Virus record (IMG/VR): IMGVR_UViG_3300020194_000622
Coordinates: 1-38,935 of that record
DNA length: 38,935 nt
Reading direction: 5' to 3' (one strand)
Origin: a virus
Positions 36,680 to 38,935 of the stretch are shown piece by piece; the first letter of the stretch is position 1, and each line of letters opens with the position of its first letter. A program made the translations under genes and the position numbers. Below the pieces are notes generated by a model. The model searched no databases. It had not been told where the DNA came from and saw only the letters and a list, made by a program, of their open reading frames with translations.

Positions 36680-36970
36680 CTATCCTATCGTACAATCAAA
36701 AGCACCTGTAGCTCTAGGATGGCCGCAAGTATCAATATCGCCTATCCTTAAAACTGGGATGCCGTTCATAGTAACACTAAAACTACCAGGAAATGCTGCT
36801 GTAGCAGCACAATGTATGTCACAACCAGGAGCACCGCAACAAGGATGAGGTGTTACTCTACTGCCTTGTCTTGCTGCTGGTCGACCATTAACAGTTACAT
36901 TCATGTGACCCTGTACTGCAACGCCGCCTGCACTGTTAATATCACCTATTCTTACTACTGGTCTTCCCAT
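36680..36970 (-). CDS. PAAR-domain spike-tip protein (T4 gp5.4-like)
   Basis: 96 residues with two PAAR-type halves: MGRPVVRIGDINSAGG...VNGRPAARQGSRVTPHPCC, and GSFSVTMNGIPVLRIGDIDT CGHP. His and Cys residues (H42, C44-C45, C50, H54, C82, H84) can form the metal site that sharpens the cone. Such proteins cap the central spike of contractile tails and pierce the outer membrane. The ATG sits five bases after a GATAAATA box and lacks a ribosome binding site. Confidence 0.93.
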   Translation of the reverse strand: MGRPVVRIGDINSAGGVAVQGHMNVTVNGRPAARQGSRVTPHPCCGAPGCDIHCAATAAFPGSFSVTMNGIPVLRIGDIDTCGHPRATGAFDCTIG

Positions 36971-36974
36971 GCTG

Positions 36975-37208
36975 TTATTTATCAGCAGTATTATGTGCTA
37001 TTATAATATAATCTTCCATGACTTCATTTACTAAACTTTTAGCAATCAGTTCTGGATCCTGCTCTGTAGTAATATAAATGCTCCTGCCAATACGCACATC
37101 TTCAACACTAGTAAATCCTAAATTTTGTAAGGCACGTGTGGTAGCCTTTCCAGCATTGTCCAAAATGCCACGCTTGAGCATGATTTGTATTTCATAGCGT
37201 GAGGTCAT
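36975..37208 (-). CDS. purS: PurS subunit of FGAM synthase
   Basis: 77 residues. The PurS pattern is clear: EIQIMLKRGILDNAGKATTR ALQNLGF, VEDVRIGRSIYITTE and a C-terminal EVMEDYIII. PurS bridges PurL and PurQ in the fourth step of purine synthesis. No PurL or PurQ is in this window, so the phage subunit may join host enzymes or partners elsewhere in the genome. It overlaps glutaredoxin by 17 bases, and its TAA lies in the late box of the PAAR gene. Confidence 0.88.
   Translation of the reverse strand: MTSRYEIQIMLKRGILDNAGKATTRALQNLGFTSVEDVRIGRSIYITTEQDPELIAKSLVNEVMEDYIIIAHNTADK
36976..36983 (-). promoter_or_regulatory. Late promoter box GATAAATA containing the purS stop
   Basis: GATAAATA overlaps the purS stop TAA (36975-36977); the PAAR start codon follows five bases after the box. 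Confidence 0.65.
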
Positions 37209-37464
37209 CTAGGCCTAGGTCTCCCATGCGTTCACGAATTTCTGGTGCGCTCAGTTTAGTGAGACCATCACAGCCACCTTCCACAAACAATGCGCCATGC
37301 TGATAGATTTGTGGTACTGTTTTATGTCCACGGAGTACGAGGAACTCTCTTGCTTCACTATCTTCCTCAATGTTTAGTTCTTGGAAAGTTATGTCATATC
37401 TTTTTAAATATGCCTTGGCGCGGTCGCAGTAAGGGCAAAAGTTTTTTGTATATACTGTTAACAA
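37192..37464 (-). CDS. Glutaredoxin
   Basis: 90 residues. CPYC redox motif at 11-14, then the thioredoxin-fold signature TVPQIYQHGALFVEGGCDGL with cis-Pro and the glutathione-binding GG. It reduces ribonucleotide reductase and is the usual partner of phage NrdAB, which stand just upstream. It starts at TTG with AAGGAG eight bases ahead. Confidence 0.94.
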   Translation of the reverse strand: MLTVYTKNFCPYCDRAKAYLKRYDITFQELNIEEDSEAREFLVLRGHKTVPQIYQHGALFVEGGCDGLTKLSAPEIRERMGDLGLDDLTL

Positions 37465-37490
37465 TTTATCAACTCCTTTTGTACAATAGC

Positions 37491-37619
37491 TTATTTACGG
37501 TCTGGAAAGTAATCCTGCTGTATACCTTCTTCAAGGTCTACATCTGGATTGTCCAAAAATTCATAGTTCAAATCAATTTTATAATTGGTTTTCTTTAAAT
37601 TTACAAAACAATAACTCAT
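37491..37619 (-). CDS. Small acidic protein between nrdB and glutaredoxin
   Basis: 42 residues, MSYCFVNLKKTNYKIDLNYE FLDNPDVDLEEGIQ and ending QDYFPDRK. AGAGGAATAG gives a good ribosome binding site; it is 16 bases after nrdB and 26 before glutaredoxin, on the same strand. It may be a small regulator of the reductase, but there is no evidence beyond position. Confidence 0.65.
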   Translation of the reverse strand: MSYCFVNLKKTNYKIDLNYEFLDNPDVDLEEGIQQDYFPDRK

Positions 37620-37635
37620 CTATTCCTCTATTTGT

Positions 37636-38808
37636 TTAGAGGCTGAGTCCACTGAACGTATCCTCTTCTACGTCTTGTTTGGTGCCACCAATAATGTAGC
37701 TTGAGATTTCCGTTTCTTGTGGTGCTACTTGTACTTCAGCGCCGCTAATCCATTTTTGTGTCCAGGGCAGTGGGCTGGCCTGTGGTACATTAAATGGAGT
37801 ACGCATACCAATAGCAATCATGCGCTTGTTAGCGATCCATTCAATATACTGACTGAGCAGTTGTGCGTTGAGACCAATCATACTACCGTCTTTGAATAAG
37901 AACTCTGCCCAACGTTTTTCCTGCTCAACTGCACTTACAAACATCTGCACACATTCGTCTAGTGTTTCTTCTGCAATCTTTGCAAAGTCCTTGTCCTCTT
38001 TGGGTAGTAGTTTTAGTAACTGTTGTGTACTTCCCAAGTGTACATTCTCATCACGAGCAATAAACTTAATAATCTTAGCATTGCCTTCCATCTTCTTAAG
38101 TTCTGCAAATGCCCAACTGCATGCAAAACTCACATAGAAGCGAACACCTTCGAGAATGTTTACACTCATCAGTGTAAGCCATAGCTTCTTCTTTAGCTCG
38201 TATAAATCTACATTGATCTCTGTTGCAACGTTGCTGAAGTTACCATTTACTTTTGAGGTATCGTGTTCCTTACCGCTTACTACAAGATGCTTACCTACAC
38301 CCAGTAAATTATACCACCCAGCCATACGCACTAGATCATCATAGTGCTTGGTAATATCATCTGCACAGTCGACAATCTCCTGAATGTCTAACATCTCATC
38401 GAACACTTTGCTCGGGTCAGCATATACATTACGAATGATATGTGTGTAACTACGACTATGAATAGTTTCACTGAATGCCCAAGTTTCAATCCAAGTCTCT
38501 AGTTCTGGTAAACTCACTAGTGGGAGAAAGGCTAGGTTAGGGCTACGGCCTTGTACACTATCTAACAGGATTTGACGCTTGAGGTTGCTAGTAAAGATAT
38601 GCTTTTCGTGGTCTGTAAGTTCTTTAAAGTCCTTAGCATCACGTAGGATATCCACCTCCTCAGGTCTCCAAAAGAAACCAAGTTGCTTGTCAGTGAGCTT
38701 GTCAAACGCACGATACTTTACGTCATCATAACGCTGTATACCTACATCCCCGTCAAGGAAACTTTTTCTATTCTTATGATCTCTGTTCTCTGTGTCTAAT
38801 ACTGCCAT
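37636..38808 (-). CDS. nrdB: Ribonucleoside-diphosphate reductase beta subunit, class Ia
   Basis: 390 residues. Iron ligands D83, E114 and H117 with radical Tyr121 in ETIHSRSYTH; ILEGVRFYVSF (E204-type ligand); and RDENVHLG with the final Glu and His. It forms the tyrosyl radical used by NrdA to make dNDPs. The C-terminus (EEDTFSGLSL) is the tail that docks on NrdA. Standard arrangement after nrdA, followed by a small gene and glutaredoxin. It starts at ATG with TAGGGAAAAA upstream. Confidence 0.97.
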   Translation of the reverse strand: MAVLDTENRDHKNRKSFLDGDVGIQRYDDVKYRAFDKLTDKQLGFFWRPEEVDILRDAKDFKELTDHEKHIFTSNLKRQILLDSVQGRSPNLAFLPLVSLPELETWIETWAFSETIHSRSYTHIIRNVYADPSKVFDEMLDIQEIVDCADDITKHYDDLVRMAGWYNLLGVGKHLVVSGKEHDTSKVNGNFSNVATEINVDLYELKKKLWLTLMSVNILEGVRFYVSFACSWAFAELKKMEGNAKIIKFIARDENVHLGSTQQLLKLLPKEDKDFAKIAEETLDECVQMFVSAVEQEKRWAEFLFKDGSMIGLNAQLLSQYIEWIANKRMIAIGMRTPFNVPQASPLPWTQKWISGAEVQVAPQETEISSYIIGGTKQDVEEDTFSGLSL

Positions 38809-38817
38809 AGTTTTTCC

Positions 38818-38935
38818 CTAGATTACACAACTCTCGCAATCTTCTTCCTCTACTACATCGGGTAGTTTAATAAGAAGCTGCTCTTTTTCTCCATCATCAT
38901 CACCTGCACCATCGTAGGTGTTGAAGTAGTATAAC
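38818..38935 (-). CDS. nrdA: C-terminal end of ribonucleotide reductase alpha subunit (partial)
   Basis: Only the last 38 codons are inside the window (LYYFNTYDGAGDDDGEKEQL then LIKLPDVVEEEDCESCVI and stop). The C-x-x-C end (CESC) is the mobile redox pair of class I NrdA that passes electrons from glutaredoxin to the active site. The gene runs off the right edge. Confidence 0.85.
   Translation of the reverse strand, partial: LYYFNTYDGAGDDDGEKEQLLIKLPDVVEEEDCESCVI

Noticed and set aside
1-38935. Signs of a prophage or genomic island in a bacterial chromosome
   Set aside because: No integrase, attachment repeats, transposase or bacterial housekeeping block was seen; the gene order and promoters are those of a lytic T4-like phage genome.

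Overview
The window is a stretch of a large T4-type (myovirus-like) marine bacteriophage genome, very probably one that infects an alphaproteobacterium. The phage assignment rests on a T4-style core: NrdA/NrdB with glutaredoxin, a PAAR spike tip, short tightly overlapping genes and NATAAATA late-promoter boxes. It also rests on marine-phage accessory genes: bS21, Hsp20, ClpS, SpeD, MazG-like, PurS, 2-oxoglutarate oxygenases and a thermonuclease. The host assignment rests mainly on a circularly permuted (two-piece) tmRNA gene of the alphaproteobacterial kind, with an ANDN... tag. A SAR11/pelagimyophage-like virus is a reasonable guess, but the sequence alone does not decide it. No integrase, CRISPR array or insertion sequence was seen.

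Layout. 1-7.5 kb, mostly minus strand: a 2OG oxygenase, GlyA, a run of small overlapping proteins with shared, duplicated ends, FolA, a protein gene with a tRNA lying in-frame inside it, and PyrB. 7.5-9.4 kb, plus strand: membrane proteins, two of them paralogous single-TM proteins, and a secreted LapG-like cysteine protease homologue. 9.4-17.4 kb, minus strand: an export and signalling island reading, in transcription order, CsgF, CsgG, curlin-like 1, FecR, curlin-like 2, outer-membrane barrel, CHASE2-adenylate cyclase. It starts at a TATAAATA box beside a bidirectional terminator. 17.4-25.1 kb: hypothetical proteins, MazG-like, GuaC, ClpS, Hsp20, bS21, and a membrane coiled-coil protein whose C-terminal domain lies in the -1 frame after an A8 run. 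25.1-29.5 kb: two probable virion proteins, a dCMP-deaminase-like enzyme and small unknown genes. 29.6-30.7 kb, plus strand: a SWIM-finger protein, a LigA-N-terminus-like protein and a glycine-zipper lipoprotein. 30.7-34.7 kb, minus strand: a 2OG oxygenase, a SleB-type endolysin, a thermonuclease, a small basic protein, bL33, a lipoprotein, the permuted tmRNA with a 47-codon ORF in its intervening segment, and SpeD. 34.8-38.9 kb: a large low-complexity probable virion protein, PAAR, PurS, glutaredoxin, NrdB and the end of NrdA.

How it may work together. Nucleotide and one-carbon enzymes (GlyA, FolA, PyrB, GuaC, PurS, deaminase, NrdAB, Grx) supply DNA precursors. bS21, bL33, tmRNA, a tRNA, ClpS and Hsp20 would act on the host ribosome, stalled translation and protein quality control. 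The curli-type island would build or display an amyloid-like surface layer, with a FecR protein and a membrane adenylate cyclase as possible signalling parts.

Two promoter styles are visible: sigma70-like TTGACN-N16/18-TATAAT, and T4-late-like NATAAATA. In several cases of both types the box sits only 4-8 nt from the start codon, so leaderless mRNAs look common. Late boxes often also contain the stop codon of the gene before. All functional statements come from reading motifs by eye; no database search, folding program or composition calculation was run.
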